Shown here: positions 52,986 through 62,656 of the stretch, piece after piece | Numbering within the stretch: position 1 is the first letter of the stretch | Layout of the letters: each line of letters starts with the position of its first letter | Origin: Acinetobacter pittii | GTDB taxonomy: Bacteria; Pseudomonadota; Gammaproteobacteria; Pseudomonadales; Moraxellaceae | Reading direction: 5' to 3' | Assembly (NCBI RefSeq): GCF_034067285.1 | Contig: NZ_CP139286.1 | Location: 1,674,001 to 1,738,000 of the forward strand | Length of the DNA: 64,000 nt | Made by a program: the position numbers and the translations under genes | Notes under the pieces: generated by a model | What the model saw: only the letters and a program-made list of their open reading frames with translations | Database searches by the model: none | What the model was told of the DNA's origin: nothing

Positions 52986-53284
52986 TTTATAACTCTCAAA
53001 TAATGAGTGGATCATTATAATTTTATTTATTAGATTAATGCCAACAGAAATATTTTTTTGCAGAAATGAATAAGCTATTGAAAAATTTAGAATCTAAATA
53101 GTGTAGATTACCAAGTATTTTAGCTAATTTACGTTCAATTAAAGCTAACTTTATGATTAATTATTAAATTTTTCATAGATGATTATTAACTTAATAAACA
53201 AAATAAGTTTAAAATGCATTTTTAGACCGTAGATCATTTTGACATCTTTTTTAATATTTTAAATTGAGTTAGTTAGGAATAAAG
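52986..53284. other. Gene-free stretch before the HNH nuclease
   Basis: About 300 AT-rich bases. No coding region or clear promoter box seen; the HNH gene has AGGAATAAAG just before its ATG. Confidence 0.4.
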
Positions 53285-54067
53285 ATGCCAACAGTTATTG
53301 TAGAAAATGATATTTCCCAATGGGATGATTTAACCGGTGAGGTTTATCATTTTCCTAAAAGATATAAGGACTTACTCTTAACTGGTGAAAAAGTTATTTA
53401 TTACAAAGGCAGGATGAAAGATAAAAATTTTGAACCTCGTCGACTAAGTAAGTTTCCTCATTACTTTGGGATCGCTGAGGTAGGAGATGTTATTTCTATC
53501 AATAACGACAAAGAACTCTTAGCGGAAATTATTAATTTTAGACCTTTTATTCAAGCTGTTGATTTTCAAATAAACAATGAATATTTAGAAAAAATTCCTA
53601 AAAATAAGGAAAAGAATTATTGGAGAGATGGTGTACGAAAGATTGATGATGATACTTACAATGCAATTAAAAACCTGGCGAATTTAGGACCTATTTCAGA
53701 AACAAAAACACTATTATCTAATGAGGATAGCCAAAGTTTTGAATCTGGGGTAGAAGGCAAACCAACTCTACAAATTACTACTAAGTATGAAAGAGATCAA
53801 AAGCTTAGAAAACAAGCAATTTTAATTCATGGTTATACGTGTGTTGCATGTGGCTTTAATTTTGAAGAGTTTTATGGTGAGTATGCGAAAGGATTTATTC
53901 ATATCCATCATATAGAGCCGCTTTTTTCAGTAGGCGAAAAAGTAGTAAATCCTGAGACAGATCTAGTCCCATTATGCGCAAACTGTCATGCAGTTATTCA
54001 TAGAAGAAGAGATAAAACATTAACAGTCGATGATCTACAAAAAATGATTAACAGGAATGTAATGTAG
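53285..54067 (+). CDS. HNH endonuclease with EVE-like N-terminal domain, type IV restriction candidate
   Basis: 260 residues. The C-terminal HNH domain is complete: CVAC at 186-189, HIHHIEPL (206-213) and LCANCHAVIH (C231, C234, H235). The N-terminal 130 residues (GEVYHFPKRY, VIYYKG, HYFGIAEVGDVI, RPFIQAVDF) follow the pattern of a family that puts an EVE/SRA-like modified-base reader before HNH. Such proteins cut DNA carrying modified cytosines and restrict phages. The methyltransferase expected of a type II system is absent. Reader function is inferred; the nuclease call is sound. Confidence 0.8.
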   Translation: MPTVIVENDISQWDDLTGEVYHFPKRYKDLLLTGEKVIYYKGRMKDKNFEPRRLSKFPHYFGIAEVGDVISINNDKELLAEIINFRPFIQAVDFQINNEYLEKIPKNKEKNYWRDGVRKIDDDTYNAIKNLANLGPISETKTLLSNEDSQSFESGVEGKPTLQITTKYERDQKLRKQAILIHGYTCVACGFNFEEFYGEYAKGFIHIHHIEPLFSVGEKVVNPETDLVPLCANCHAVIHRRRDKTLTVDDLQKMINRNVM

Positions 54068-54122
54068 TATAGGCTGATGAATAACTAGATCATTTACAAT
54101 CAATCTAATAAAGCATATCTGT

Positions 54123-54154
54123 TTGGAAAGTTCCCCGATTAAGAAACTTTCCAA
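54123..54154. terminator. Hairpin between convergent genes
   Basis: Ten-base perfect arms TTGGAAAGTT / AACTTTCCAA with a 12-base loop, serving either the HNH gene or the hydrolase on the minus strand. No T-run. Confidence 0.45.
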
Positions 54155-54162
54155 TATATGAC

Positions 54163-55089
54163 TTATAGATGTTTTTGAAAGAACGGAATAATTTTTTCTA
54201 AAGCTTGAGCAACAGGTTCAGGTTGATCATATAAGTCATAATGGCTTGCATCTTTAACCACAAAAAGGTTTTTATCTTTAGAAGCGGCTTTGCTAAATAG
54301 TTCATAACCATCACGATAAGAACCGAAGCCGCCCGGAATTTCACCAATCACAATTTGTAATGGTTGGGTGAGTAGGTGCTCTGCCAAATGAAATGCATCG
54401 AACCCAACTGCAGCGGCTAAGCTTGAAAAGCGAAGTTTATTTGGTGAACCTTCTGCGTGACCACGCGGGGTTTTGTAGTAATCAATCGCTTCTTTAATAT
54501 CAATATCATTGATTCCAGCTTGTTCACGCTCTTGTTGTGAGTTTGGAATGTACTGGGTAATAAAGGGTTCAGCACCACGCGCTTCGGCAGTTCGCTGTGC
54601 AGCAATGGCTTCTAAAGTTTTAATGGCTGCATCAGGTGTTTGATCGCCTTCACGCATGAGACGACCATAATTTGCGCCTACAACAGTCGCCACCGCTTTA
54701 AAACGGCGTTCAGTCATAGCCGCATTGACAGCATAACCACCGCCACCACATACACCTAATACACCAATACGGTTTTCATCGACATAAGCAAGCGTTGTTA
54801 AATAGTCGGCCGCGCAGCGGAAATCTTCAACACGTGTTGCAGGGTCTTCAAGAAAGCGCGGTTCACCACCGCTAGCACCTTGATACGATGCATCAAACGC
54901 TAAAGTTATAAAACCAGCTTCAGTCAGTTTTTCACCATAGATGCTGCCAGCAGTCTGTTCTTTACAACTACTAATGGGGTGAGCACAAACAATTGCTGCA
55001 TATTTTTTGTTTTCATCAAAATCTTTTGGAAAACGAATAGTTGCAGAAACATCAATGTTTTTATTTTTGAAGGTTACAGTTTTCATCAT
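54163..55089 (-). CDS. Alpha/beta hydrolase of the dienelactone-hydrolase-like group
   Basis: 308 residues. The nucleophile elbow is GVCGGG (residues 112-117) with Cys114, as in dienelactone hydrolases, rather than Ser. The acid and base regions (VIGEIPGGFGSYRDGYELF, then VKDASHYDLYDQPE) are present. Proteins of this branch, such as YcjY-like enzymes, are often linked to stress or lactone substrates, but substrates are mostly unknown. The gene is divergent from a LysR regulator at 55197, which likely controls it. No signal peptide, so cytoplasmic. Confidence 0.85.
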   Translation of the reverse strand: MMKTVTFKNKNIDVSATIRFPKDFDENKKYAAIVCAHPISSCKEQTAGSIYGEKLTEAGFITLAFDASYQGASGGEPRFLEDPATRVEDFRCAADYLTTLAYVDENRIGVLGVCGGGGYAVNAAMTERRFKAVATVVGANYGRLMREGDQTPDAAIKTLEAIAAQRTAEARGAEPFITQYIPNSQQEREQAGINDIDIKEAIDYYKTPRGHAEGSPNKLRFSSLAAAVGFDAFHLAEHLLTQPLQIVIGEIPGGFGSYRDGYELFSKAASKDKNLFVVKDASHYDLYDQPEPVAQALEKIIPFFQKHL

Positions 55090-55196
55090 CTTATCTCCGA
55101 AAGAGAAACTAGGTCGATGAAATCAATATACCCGTAGTGATTTATTATGATAATCCACTATAATTAGATAGCACTTATATTGAATACTTATAAATA

Positions 55197-56096
55197 ATGA
55201 AAGAAAATTTAAATGATTTGCATACTTTTATGGTCGTTGCTCAAGAGCGGAGCTTTACCCGTGCAGCCGCAAAACTCAGAACGTCACAGTCAGCCATTAG
55301 CCAAACCCTCCGCAATTTAGAAGACCGAATTGGTATAAAACTATTATCACGAACCACAAGAAGCGTAGCGCCTACAGAAGCGGGGGAATATCTACTCAAT
55401 TTGCTTCAACCTGCAATACAAGAAATAGAACATGGCATAAATCAAATTAGTGCTTTAAAAAATGATCCAGCGGGAACATTGCGTATCAGTGCAGATGAAT
55501 ATGGAATCCAAAGTGTTATATGGCCAGCAGTTGAAAAAGTCATCCAACAATTTCCTAAAGTTTCAGTAGAAATCATCTCTGACTATGGTCTTGTCGATAT
55601 TGTAGAAGAGCGTTTTGATGCAGGACTTCGAAGAGGCGGTTTGGTTTCTAAAGATATGATCGCTTTACAAGTGAGTGAGCCAATACAAATGCTAACGGTT
55701 GCCACCAAAGAATATTTGGTTCGTTATGGTCACCCTAAGCAACCAAAAGATTTAGTTGAACATCAGTGTATTAATTTAAGATTACCCACGCATGGTGAAC
55801 TCTATCGTTGGCAATTTACTAAACAAGGTAAAACTCAGACAGTTACCGTTAACGCTAAAGTTATTTTTACAACTCTATCTCCAGTGCTTCAAGCAGCAAG
55901 AAGTGGTGTAGGAATCGCTTATCTACCTATTGATATGGTTCAACCTTATATTGAAAGTGGTGAGTTAGAAGAAACACTAAAGGACTGGCGACATAGCTAT
56001 GAACCTTATCACCTGTATTATCCTCATAGACGTGAGCAAGCGCCGTTATTAAATATCTTAATCAATGCGTTAAAGGAAAATTTTAATAAGAGATAA
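55197..56096 (+). CDS. LysR-family transcriptional regulator, CrgA-like
   Basis: 299 residues with a clear N-terminal domain (LNDLHTFMVVAQERSFTRAAAK, SQSAISQTLRNLEDRIG) and the 'RTTRSVAPTEAG' linker typical of the CrgA/AaeR branch. It is divergent from the dienelactone-hydrolase-like gene with 107 bases between, a common LysR arrangement for aldehyde or quinone response regulators. Effector unknown. Confidence 0.88.
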   Translation: MKENLNDLHTFMVVAQERSFTRAAAKLRTSQSAISQTLRNLEDRIGIKLLSRTTRSVAPTEAGEYLLNLLQPAIQEIEHGINQISALKNDPAGTLRISADEYGIQSVIWPAVEKVIQQFPKVSVEIISDYGLVDIVEERFDAGLRRGGLVSKDMIALQVSEPIQMLTVATKEYLVRYGHPKQPKDLVEHQCINLRLPTHGELYRWQFTKQGKTQTVTVNAKVIFTTLSPVLQAARSGVGIAYLPIDMVQPYIESGELEETLKDWRHSYEPYHLYYPHRREQAPLLNILINALKENFNKR

Positions 56097-56421
56097 TTCT
56101 AAGTAAAGGTACTGTTAAGAATAATAATTCTGATATTGATATTTCTAAGTCAGGATTTGAGAGATGCAATTTCTAAGTTCCAATATTTTGGAAGAAAGAG
56201 ATGTCATGCTAGAGCAGTTTTTTAAACCAAGTAGTTGAATTAAAATAATAATTTAAAAATATGGTGTGATAAGTAGACATAAGCGCTGTGTGATCAACCG
56301 AAAAAGTTAATCTTTTGACTTTTGGGGGAGAATATTGTTATTTTATTTTACGCTATACATAAATTGATTATGAATAGCGTAATTAGAATGAAAATAATTG
56401 AAAGCGCAACATGGAGAAAGG
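56097..56421. other. Gene-free stretch before the MFS permease
   Basis: About 325 AT-rich bases. A 24-codon ORF at 56164 (MQFLSSNILEERDV) is too short and lacks a ribosome site, so it is not called. No repeat or RNA element was seen. Confidence 0.4.
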
Positions 56422-57732
56422 ATGACCATGAGAGAAGTTGCATTAAGTGATTTGATCAATCAGCAGAAAGTTGGACGATATCAGAAATTTATTTTATTCA
56501 CCTGTTTATTACTAATGATTATGGATGGGTATGACATTCAGTCCATGGCTTACGCAGCCCCAATGATTATAGAAGAATGGGGCGTACATAAAACCATGTT
56601 AGGCGTTGTGTTTAGCGCCAGCTTATTTGGTTTGTTTGTCGGATCATTTTTATTAAGTTCTCTTTCTGACCGTTTTGGCCGCCGTCCAATACTACTGATC
56701 TCAACCTTTATGTTCTCCATATTGATGCTGGTAACACCACATGTCGGCAGTATTGAGCAATTGACTGCAATCCGCTTTGTTACAGGAATTTTTTTAGGAG
56801 GTATCATGCCAAATGTCATGGCTTATAGCTCCGAAATTGTTCCATATAAATCTCGTATTTTCACCATGATGGTCATTTCTTGTGGCTATACGGTGGGGGC
56901 AATGTTGGGAGGAGGCATATCAGCCTTATTAGTTCCTTGGGGAGGATGGCAGGCGATTTTCTATTTTGGCGGTATTGTTCCTTTAATTATTTTCTTTATC
57001 ACGTTCTTTAAGTTGCCAGAGTCTTTATATTTTTTAAGTGAAAATAGCAAAAATACTCCCAAAATTTTGTTTTGGTTAAAGAAATTTTATCCTGCGTTAA
57101 CATTCAACTCAGAGATGAAAATCATTAATACTACTGAAGTTCAGGTTAAAAAATCACCGCTTGAGTTATTTAAAAATAAGCGCGCGTTTTTTACCTATTC
57201 CATCTGGATCATTAGTATTTTAAATATGATTAGCCTCTATTTTCTGGCGAACTGGCTACCAACTTTGGCCAAAGAGTCTGGACTCTCATTAAATCAGGCA
57301 TTGATGATCGGCTCAACTCTACAATTAGGCGGTACGATTGGTAGTGTTGTAATGGGCCTTAAAATCGATAAGACTGGATTTTATAAAGTATTAATTCCTG
57401 TTTTTTTAGTTGCAGTGATGAGTGTTGCTTTAATTGGCTATGCTGTTAGCCATATTGTTTTATTATTTATCATTATTTTCATTGCTGGCTTTGCAATTGT
57501 TGGCGGACAACCTGCTATTAATGCGCTGTCTGCGAGTTATTATCCAGTTTCACTTCGTACCACTGGGGTGGGCTGGAGTATTGGAATTGCCCGTTTGGGT
57601 TCGGTCATCGGTCCGTTATTTGGTGGCTATCTTTCTCAATTTCTGGTCATTACTCATTTATTTGTGATTGCTGCAATACCTTCGTTGTTCGTTATTATCA
57701 TGCTGATGATTCAGGCAAAGTATCGAACATAA
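56422..57732 (+). CDS. MFS transporter, AAHS (aromatic acid:proton symporter) type
   Basis: About 437 residues with 12 membrane helices. The loop motif is LLMIMDGYDIQSMAYAAPMI, with the D-G-Y/F-D signature of the aromatic-acid group, and LSDRFGRRPIL follows as motif A. The ATG at 56422 with GGAG at five bases is preferred over that at 56398, which lacks a ribosome site. Family members import benzoate, 4-hydroxybenzoate or related acids. No ring-cleavage genes are adjacent, so the substrate is open. Confidence 0.87.
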   Translation: MTMREVALSDLINQQKVGRYQKFILFTCLLLMIMDGYDIQSMAYAAPMIIEEWGVHKTMLGVVFSASLFGLFVGSFLLSSLSDRFGRRPILLISTFMFSILMLVTPHVGSIEQLTAIRFVTGIFLGGIMPNVMAYSSEIVPYKSRIFTMMVISCGYTVGAMLGGGISALLVPWGGWQAIFYFGGIVPLIIFFITFFKLPESLYFLSENSKNTPKILFWLKKFYPALTFNSEMKIINTTEVQVKKSPLELFKNKRAFFTYSIWIISILNMISLYFLANWLPTLAKESGLSLNQALMIGSTLQLGGTIGSVVMGLKIDKTGFYKVLIPVFLVAVMSVALIGYAVSHIVLLFIIIFIAGFAIVGGQPAINALSASYYPVSLRTTGVGWSIGIARLGSVIGPLFGGYLSQFLVITHLFVIAAIPSLFVIIMLMIQAKYRT

Positions 57733-57855
57733 TGCTACCTAAAAGTGAATGAGCGTGAATAGTTGGTTGAGTTTTTTTACTATGATTAGGGATATGAGAG
57801 TCTAAAAGACTCTCACATTTAAAACTTGATTGTGCCAAGCTGGTCAATCAAATTA

Positions 57856-60117
57856 CTACAGCTCTAGATATTTTTTCAAATAGTGGCCAGTTAAAGATTT
57901 TTCTGCTGAAAGCAAACCCTTAACAGTTCCTGAGAACACTAGTTCACCACCTTTGTCACCCGCCAATGGACCAATATCAATAATCCAGTCGGCTTGACTC
58001 ATGATGTCTAAGTTATGTTCGATCACAATGACTGTGTTGCCTTTATCAACTAAGTTATTTAATAAACTAATTAATTTTTCAGTATCAGAAGGATGTAGGC
58101 CCGTACTCGGCTCATCTAATACAAAAATATTATCTGTTTCATTGATTTGTTTTGTGAGTTTTAATCTTTGACGCTCACCACCCGAAAATGTATTTAAGCG
58201 TTGGCCGATTGCAATATAATCTAGCCCCAAGCTGACCAGAGCGTTAAATTGTTGCTGTAAAGTTTGATCTTCAAAAAATTGACTTGCTTCTGCAACCGTC
58301 ATTTTTAAAATTTCAGCAATATTTTTACCTTTATAAAGATACTTTAATACTTCAGGCGCATATCCTGAGCCATGACAAACATCACATGTCATTTCAACAT
58401 CATCTAAAAATGCGAGTTCAATCCTTTCGATACCTGCGCCTTTACATTGAGGGCACGCACCTTCGCTATTAAAGCTAAACAGCTTGGCGCTTACTTTATT
58501 GGCTTTTGCAAATAGATGGCGAATCGGATCAAGAAGGTCGAGATAGGTCAGTAAATTGGACCGAATGCTGGCAGTAATTGCAGATTGATTAATGACTTTT
58601 GTTTCAGGATATTGTTGGGGTAATACTTTACTGATCAATGTGCTTTTTCCTGAACCAGCCACTCCTGTAATCACGGTTAAACAGTTCTTAGGTATGTCGA
58701 CATCTATATTTTTTAAATTGAATAAATGAGCATTTTTAATTGAAATCCATTCTTTGCCTATACGTGGTGTTTTTTTATAGGTATTTGGCCGTCTAAAAAA
58801 CTCGCCTGTTAAACCTGATGAATTTTTTAATTCTTCGAAAGTTCCTTGGTAAATAATTTCACCGCCGTTGGTGCCTGAAAGAGGCCCCATATCAATAACA
58901 TGATCCGCTGTTCTAATCAGATCAGGGTCATGTTCAACCAGTAAAACGCTATTTCCTTTATCTCTAATCTTTTGAATAATTTTAATAATATTATCTAAAT
59001 CTTTGGGGTGAAGGCCGATGCTTGGTTCATCAAAAATATAGAGTAAGTCAACCAGACTATTGCCCAAATGTTTAACCATTTTGATTCGCTGTGATTCACC
59101 TCCTGACAACGTATTGCTCACACGGTTAAGGTTTAAATAGCTAAGTCCAACGAGATTTAAATTAGTCAGTTTATGAATGATTTCATGCAAAACGGTTTCA
59201 AATTTTTCACTTTTTATCGATTCGATAAACTCTAAAAGCATTGAAACAGATAGAGCGGTACATTCCGCAATATTTTTACCGTTAATCTTACAGGATAAAG
59301 ATTTTTGATTAAGCCGTTGTCCCTTACATAGGGAGCATTCTTTGGTGGTAATAATTTGCTCAAGTTTATTTCGATAGCGATTTCTTTCCTGCGCTTCGCC
59401 TTTTAAAAAGTTACGTTCAAAGCGGGTCACTAATCCTTCATATAGTGCCGTTTTTCTCCATTTACTTGTTGGGTTTAAAGGCTTGTGCTGAGGAGCATAC
59501 AAAAACAATTCCCATTCTTTTTCACTATAATCTTTTAATTTTTTATCTAAATCGAAATAACCTGAATCTGCATATCGTGTCCAACGCCATGCTGTAGGTT
59601 GATAAGTAGGAAAGTCTATAGCACCTTCTTCATTTAAGGATTTATCTAAATCTAATATTTTATAGATATCAATTGTTTGCTCTAGCCCAATACCTTCGCA
59701 TTGCGGGCACATGCCATTGGGGTGATTAAAAGAAAAAACGTTGGAATATCCAACAAAAGGTTCACCCATACGTGAAAATAATAAGCGAAGATTGGCATAA
59801 ATATCTGTAATTGTTGCCACTGTTGAGCGGATGTTACCTGTTAAAGGCTTTTGATTAATAATGACAGGTACATTTAAATTCTCAATTTTATCGACATCAG
59901 CGACCCCAAAATGCTGTAAACGATTACGCACAAAACTGTCTTGAGTTTCGTTGATTTGTCTTTGTGCCTCCGCGCCAATCGTTTCAAATACTAAAGAAGA
60001 CTTCCCTGAACCTGAAACTCCGGTAAAGGCGACAATTTGGTGTTTAGGAATTTTTAATGAAATATTTTTAAGATTATTTTGTCTTGCTCCATAAATATTT
60101 ATTGTTCTTTTAGTCAT
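57856..60117 (-). CDS. UvrA-like ABC protein, short form
   Basis: 753 residues, about 190 shorter than housekeeping UvrA. Two ABC modules: Walker A GVSGSGKSS near 33-41 and GVAGSGKST near 490, signatures LSGGESQRIKM and LSGGERQRLKL, and Walker B segments IFDEPSIGLHP and VLDEPSTGLHP. Zinc modules: CPQCEGIG, CSLCKGQRL and CPQCKGAG...CDVCHGSGY. The missing length fits loss of the UvrB-binding insertion, as in DrrC-type drug-resistance UvrA relatives. It may protect DNA from an intercalating agent or be a non-canonical repair factor. The gene is single. Confidence 0.83.
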   Translation of the reverse strand: MTKRTINIYGARQNNLKNISLKIPKHQIVAFTGVSGSGKSSLVFETIGAEAQRQINETQDSFVRNRLQHFGVADVDKIENLNVPVIINQKPLTGNIRSTVATITDIYANLRLLFSRMGEPFVGYSNVFSFNHPNGMCPQCEGIGLEQTIDIYKILDLDKSLNEEGAIDFPTYQPTAWRWTRYADSGYFDLDKKLKDYSEKEWELFLYAPQHKPLNPTSKWRKTALYEGLVTRFERNFLKGEAQERNRYRNKLEQIITTKECSLCKGQRLNQKSLSCKINGKNIAECTALSVSMLLEFIESIKSEKFETVLHEIIHKLTNLNLVGLSYLNLNRVSNTLSGGESQRIKMVKHLGNSLVDLLYIFDEPSIGLHPKDLDNIIKIIQKIRDKGNSVLLVEHDPDLIRTADHVIDMGPLSGTNGGEIIYQGTFEELKNSSGLTGEFFRRPNTYKKTPRIGKEWISIKNAHLFNLKNIDVDIPKNCLTVITGVAGSGKSTLISKVLPQQYPETKVINQSAITASIRSNLLTYLDLLDPIRHLFAKANKVSAKLFSFNSEGACPQCKGAGIERIELAFLDDVEMTCDVCHGSGYAPEVLKYLYKGKNIAEILKMTVAEASQFFEDQTLQQQFNALVSLGLDYIAIGQRLNTFSGGERQRLKLTKQINETDNIFVLDEPSTGLHPSDTEKLISLLNNLVDKGNTVIVIEHNLDIMSQADWIIDIGPLAGDKGGELVFSGTVKGLLSAEKSLTGHYLKKYLEL

Positions 60118-60319
60118 GTGTAATCACTTGAAGTTAAAGATTTAGGCTAAAGGTAAAACAAAATTTGTGAAAAGGATGTATATGTTTATTAAGTAAATAG
60201 TTTAAATATTAAACTTATATGTCTTTTCTTTGCCTAGCCTAAATCTCTGGTGGTGACATGTCGGTATTTACCATATGGGGTAATGCAGTAAAGAGATATA
60301 GAAATGGTCCGAGTTTAAA

Positions 60320-60343
60320 ATGGACTACAACCATGTAGTCCAT
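60320..60343 (-). terminator. Terminator of the FAD oxidoreductase gene (minus strand)
   Basis: Ten-base perfect arms ATGGACTACA / TGTAGTCCAT, loop ACCA, followed on the minus strand by TTTTAAAC. It lies 33 bases after the stop. Confidence 0.7.
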
Positions 60344-60375
60344 TGATTATTTACCGCACTAAAAAATGCTTAGCT

Positions 60376-61743
60376 CTATAAATCCTTTTTAGCTGCAAGC
60401 GCTTTGCGGTCAGTTAGACGGTCATAGAATGCTGCTGCTTTGAAACCTGTTTTAAATACGCACCACTGGAGTGGTTCAGGTAGCGTAGAAGGGGTCTTGT
60501 GGTATAAGTTTTTCAGAATAGGATTTTCTACTCCTTTAATTTTCTCGGCAAGAAGTTGTCCCATGAGCGACTGAGTCGCAAGCCCATGTCCCGTACAGCC
60601 AGCTGCATAGATAATATTTTGATGTGGTCCAGTTGATCCAACCACAGGCAAAAAGTCATAAGCCACGCTAACATATCCACTCCAACAGTGCTTAATACCA
60701 AGACCTTTTAAGGTTGGGTGACGTTCACGTAAGGTCTGTGCGAGTGCCGCATAGGCGTCGTGATCTGGTACGTTCGGAGTTTTTGAACCGTAAACATAAT
60801 TCAACTTCTTAACTGTCAACACCATTGTGTTGTGTGCAGTCAGTCGATGGCTTTCCATCATGAGATGCGGTGTAATAATACCTTCTCGGCCAGGCCAACC
60901 CAGAGACTCCAATTGCTTTGGAGTTAATTGTTGGGTCTCAATTGCCGAAACCCGTATCGGAGCAACTTTATCACGCAGCAATCCCAACTGAGGTGTGAAA
61001 GCATTTGTGGTTAACACCATGATGGGTGCGCTGGCACTACCGCGAGCGGTTTTGCAGGTAATGATTGATCCTTCGCTATAAGAGAGCAATGGTGTTTTTT
61101 CATAAATTTTAACACCTGCCTGAATGGCTGCACGGCGTAAACCACTCACGTATTTACCGGGGTTTAGCGTGCCGCCGCGCTGTTCGCTACCAAACAGAAA
61201 AGCTGGTGGAATTCCACGAGCACGCATTTCGGCTTGATCTACAAAGCGAGTATGGGAACCTAATTCTTCACCAACTCTCATACTGCGGCGTAGCCATTTT
61301 TCCTGCGAAGGATCTATAACAGCGCGTATAATCCCAGAAGGGTTGTAATCACAATCGATGCCTAACTCGGCTAGACGTTTTTCAACATAGGTCACGCCCT
61401 CATCGTAGAAATTGACAAACTGCTTTGCACGTTCAACGCCGAGGCGCTTGGCGAACACTTCGAATTCAATTCCCATACTACCAAGCAGATAACCCGCATT
61501 ACGGCCGCTGGCACCGAAACCACCGAACTCTTGCTCAAGTACGATGACTTTTGCACCTCGTGCAGTGAGTTCAAGAGCTGTAGACAACCCGGCAAAACCA
61601 GCACCAACCACAATGACATCTGCGTTGACCGAACCCACCAACTCAGGTTGAAGGTTGCTAGGCTGTTCTATCCAGCCACCTAAAAGACGAAATGGCATAG
61701 ATTCAGGGTTGTCACTCATCACTTGTTTATTTGAATAATTCAT
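60376..61743 (-). CDS. FAD-dependent oxidoreductase, DAO/PuuB-like family
   Basis: 455 residues. The dinucleotide motif VIVVGAGFAGLSTALELTARG (from about residue 45) and the GASGRNAGYLLG segment after it are typical of the D-amino-acid oxidase superfamily branch that includes gamma-glutamylputrescine oxidase and glycine oxidase. A C-terminal FAD segment (IIYAAGCTGHGLATQSLMGQLLAEKI) completes the fold. It would oxidise an amine or amino acid. It lies 76 bases downstream of an unknown membrane protein, which may be its importer or partner. Confidence 0.85.
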   Translation of the reverse strand: MNYSNKQVMSDNPESMPFRLLGGWIEQPSNLQPELVGSVNADVIVVGAGFAGLSTALELTARGAKVIVLEQEFGGFGASGRNAGYLLGSMGIEFEVFAKRLGVERAKQFVNFYDEGVTYVEKRLAELGIDCDYNPSGIIRAVIDPSQEKWLRRSMRVGEELGSHTRFVDQAEMRARGIPPAFLFGSEQRGGTLNPGKYVSGLRRAAIQAGVKIYEKTPLLSYSEGSIITCKTARGSASAPIMVLTTNAFTPQLGLLRDKVAPIRVSAIETQQLTPKQLESLGWPGREGIITPHLMMESHRLTAHNTMVLTVKKLNYVYGSKTPNVPDHDAYAALAQTLRERHPTLKGLGIKHCWSGYVSVAYDFLPVVGSTGPHQNIIYAAGCTGHGLATQSLMGQLLAEKIKGVENPILKNLYHKTPSTLPEPLQWCVFKTGFKAAAFYDRLTDRKALAAKKDL

Positions 61744-61819
61744 TCGCTATCCTTCTGTATTATTTTACAGTTCTAGACATCGTCTTTAATCTTTTTAAAA
61801 ACAATGCCCTTAGTGCGTT

Positions 61820-62575
61820 TTACTGGCGGGCTGGAATAAAAGATCCAATAGAAACTTTCTGTGCGCGTTCTAAGGCTTCATAGGCGTAATACAACTGAAT
61901 GATGGCATAGCCCCATGTCACGAAAGCCCAAGTCATGAAAATCATATGAGTATCGTCGCCAGGGATCGGGAAAAAGTCATATACAATGGCTACTGCTAAA
62001 CTCACTACAGCGGTTATTGTGGTGGCCAATGCATGAAAAAACTCTCCCGCACGTACCAAGCAAACAATGAAATAGAACAGATACATCACAAGAATGCTCC
62101 ACGTGATGACGTAAAAATACGGACGTATTTCTTGAAAAAAATCTGCTAGAAAAACCACGAAAGTGCCGGCGAATGCCAATACGAACAGCATGACTTCCTT
62201 AAAAGCGGACGGTTTGTAATTATGAGTCAATGCCATCAAACCAATTACAGCAATAACCGGCATGCCGAAACTACGCGAGAATGAATCGAGAAACATGGTA
62301 ATTGAAAAATTAACATTCGAAGCTGTCAGCATGTAAGAGACAAAATTCGTCGCCGAAAATGCAACAATCCACCATTCTAAACCAAGCAAAAAATTCTTTT
62401 TCTTAAGAAATTTCGCGCCGTAGATCCAGCCAGCAAGCGCTAGAACGATACAAGCGACCAACCCAAAGATATTTACAATTTCCAAAATGGCAGCATGTGT
62501 CATTTCACTGTTCGTTAAGATTTTTGAGGTAGTAGCTTCCGTTTGGCTACCCGCATCAAGGCCAAGAATTTTCAT
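61820..62575 (-). CDS. Seven-helix-type membrane protein of unknown function
   Basis: 251 residues, with roughly seven hydrophobic segments (from VNIFGLVACIVLALAGWIYG to WAFVTWGYAIIQLYYAY). No family is recognised. The ribosome site AAGGAAG is seven bases ahead of the ATG at 62575, which supports this start. It is upstream of the DAO-type oxidase on the same strand and divergent from the TetR gene at 62657, with a palindromic operator candidate in between. It may be a transporter or sensor for the oxidase substrate. Confidence 0.72.
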   Translation of the reverse strand: MKILGLDAGSQTEATTSKILTNSEMTHAAILEIVNIFGLVACIVLALAGWIYGAKFLKKKNFLLGLEWWIVAFSATNFVSYMLTASNVNFSITMFLDSFSRSFGMPVIAVIGLMALTHNYKPSAFKEVMLFVLAFAGTFVVFLADFFQEIRPYFYVITWSILVMYLFYFIVCLVRAGEFFHALATTITAVVSLAVAIVYDFFPIPGDDTHMIFMTWAFVTWGYAIIQLYYAYEALERAQKVSIGSFIPARQ

Positions 62576-62597
62576 AATATGACTTCCTTGTAATTAA

Positions 62598-62617
62598 TTG
62601 ACTGTCATGTCAGTAAA
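62598..62617. promoter_or_regulatory. Inverted repeat, probable TetR operator
   Basis: TTGACTG / CAGTAAA around TCATGT (six of seven pairs match) sits between the divergent membrane-protein and TetR genes. Size and position fit a TetR-family operator controlling both directions. Confidence 0.55.
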
Positions 62618-62656
62618 ATAATATGCTATGATGAATTAGTAAACAATTTTTTATTT

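Noticed and set aside
49186..54067. Intact prophage or satellite
   Set aside because: No integrase, replication, capsid or attachment repeats were seen; only an immunity-like RNA and unknown cargo remain, so at most a remnant.
56164..56238. 24-codon ORF before the AAHS permease
   Set aside because: Too short, no ribosome site at proper spacing and no recognised similarity.
57795..57815. TGAGAGTCT/AGACTCTCA hairpin between the MFS and UvrA-like genes
   Set aside because: Arms are perfect, but neither strand has a T-run after it; it may still aid termination, yet the support is too thin for a listed feature.
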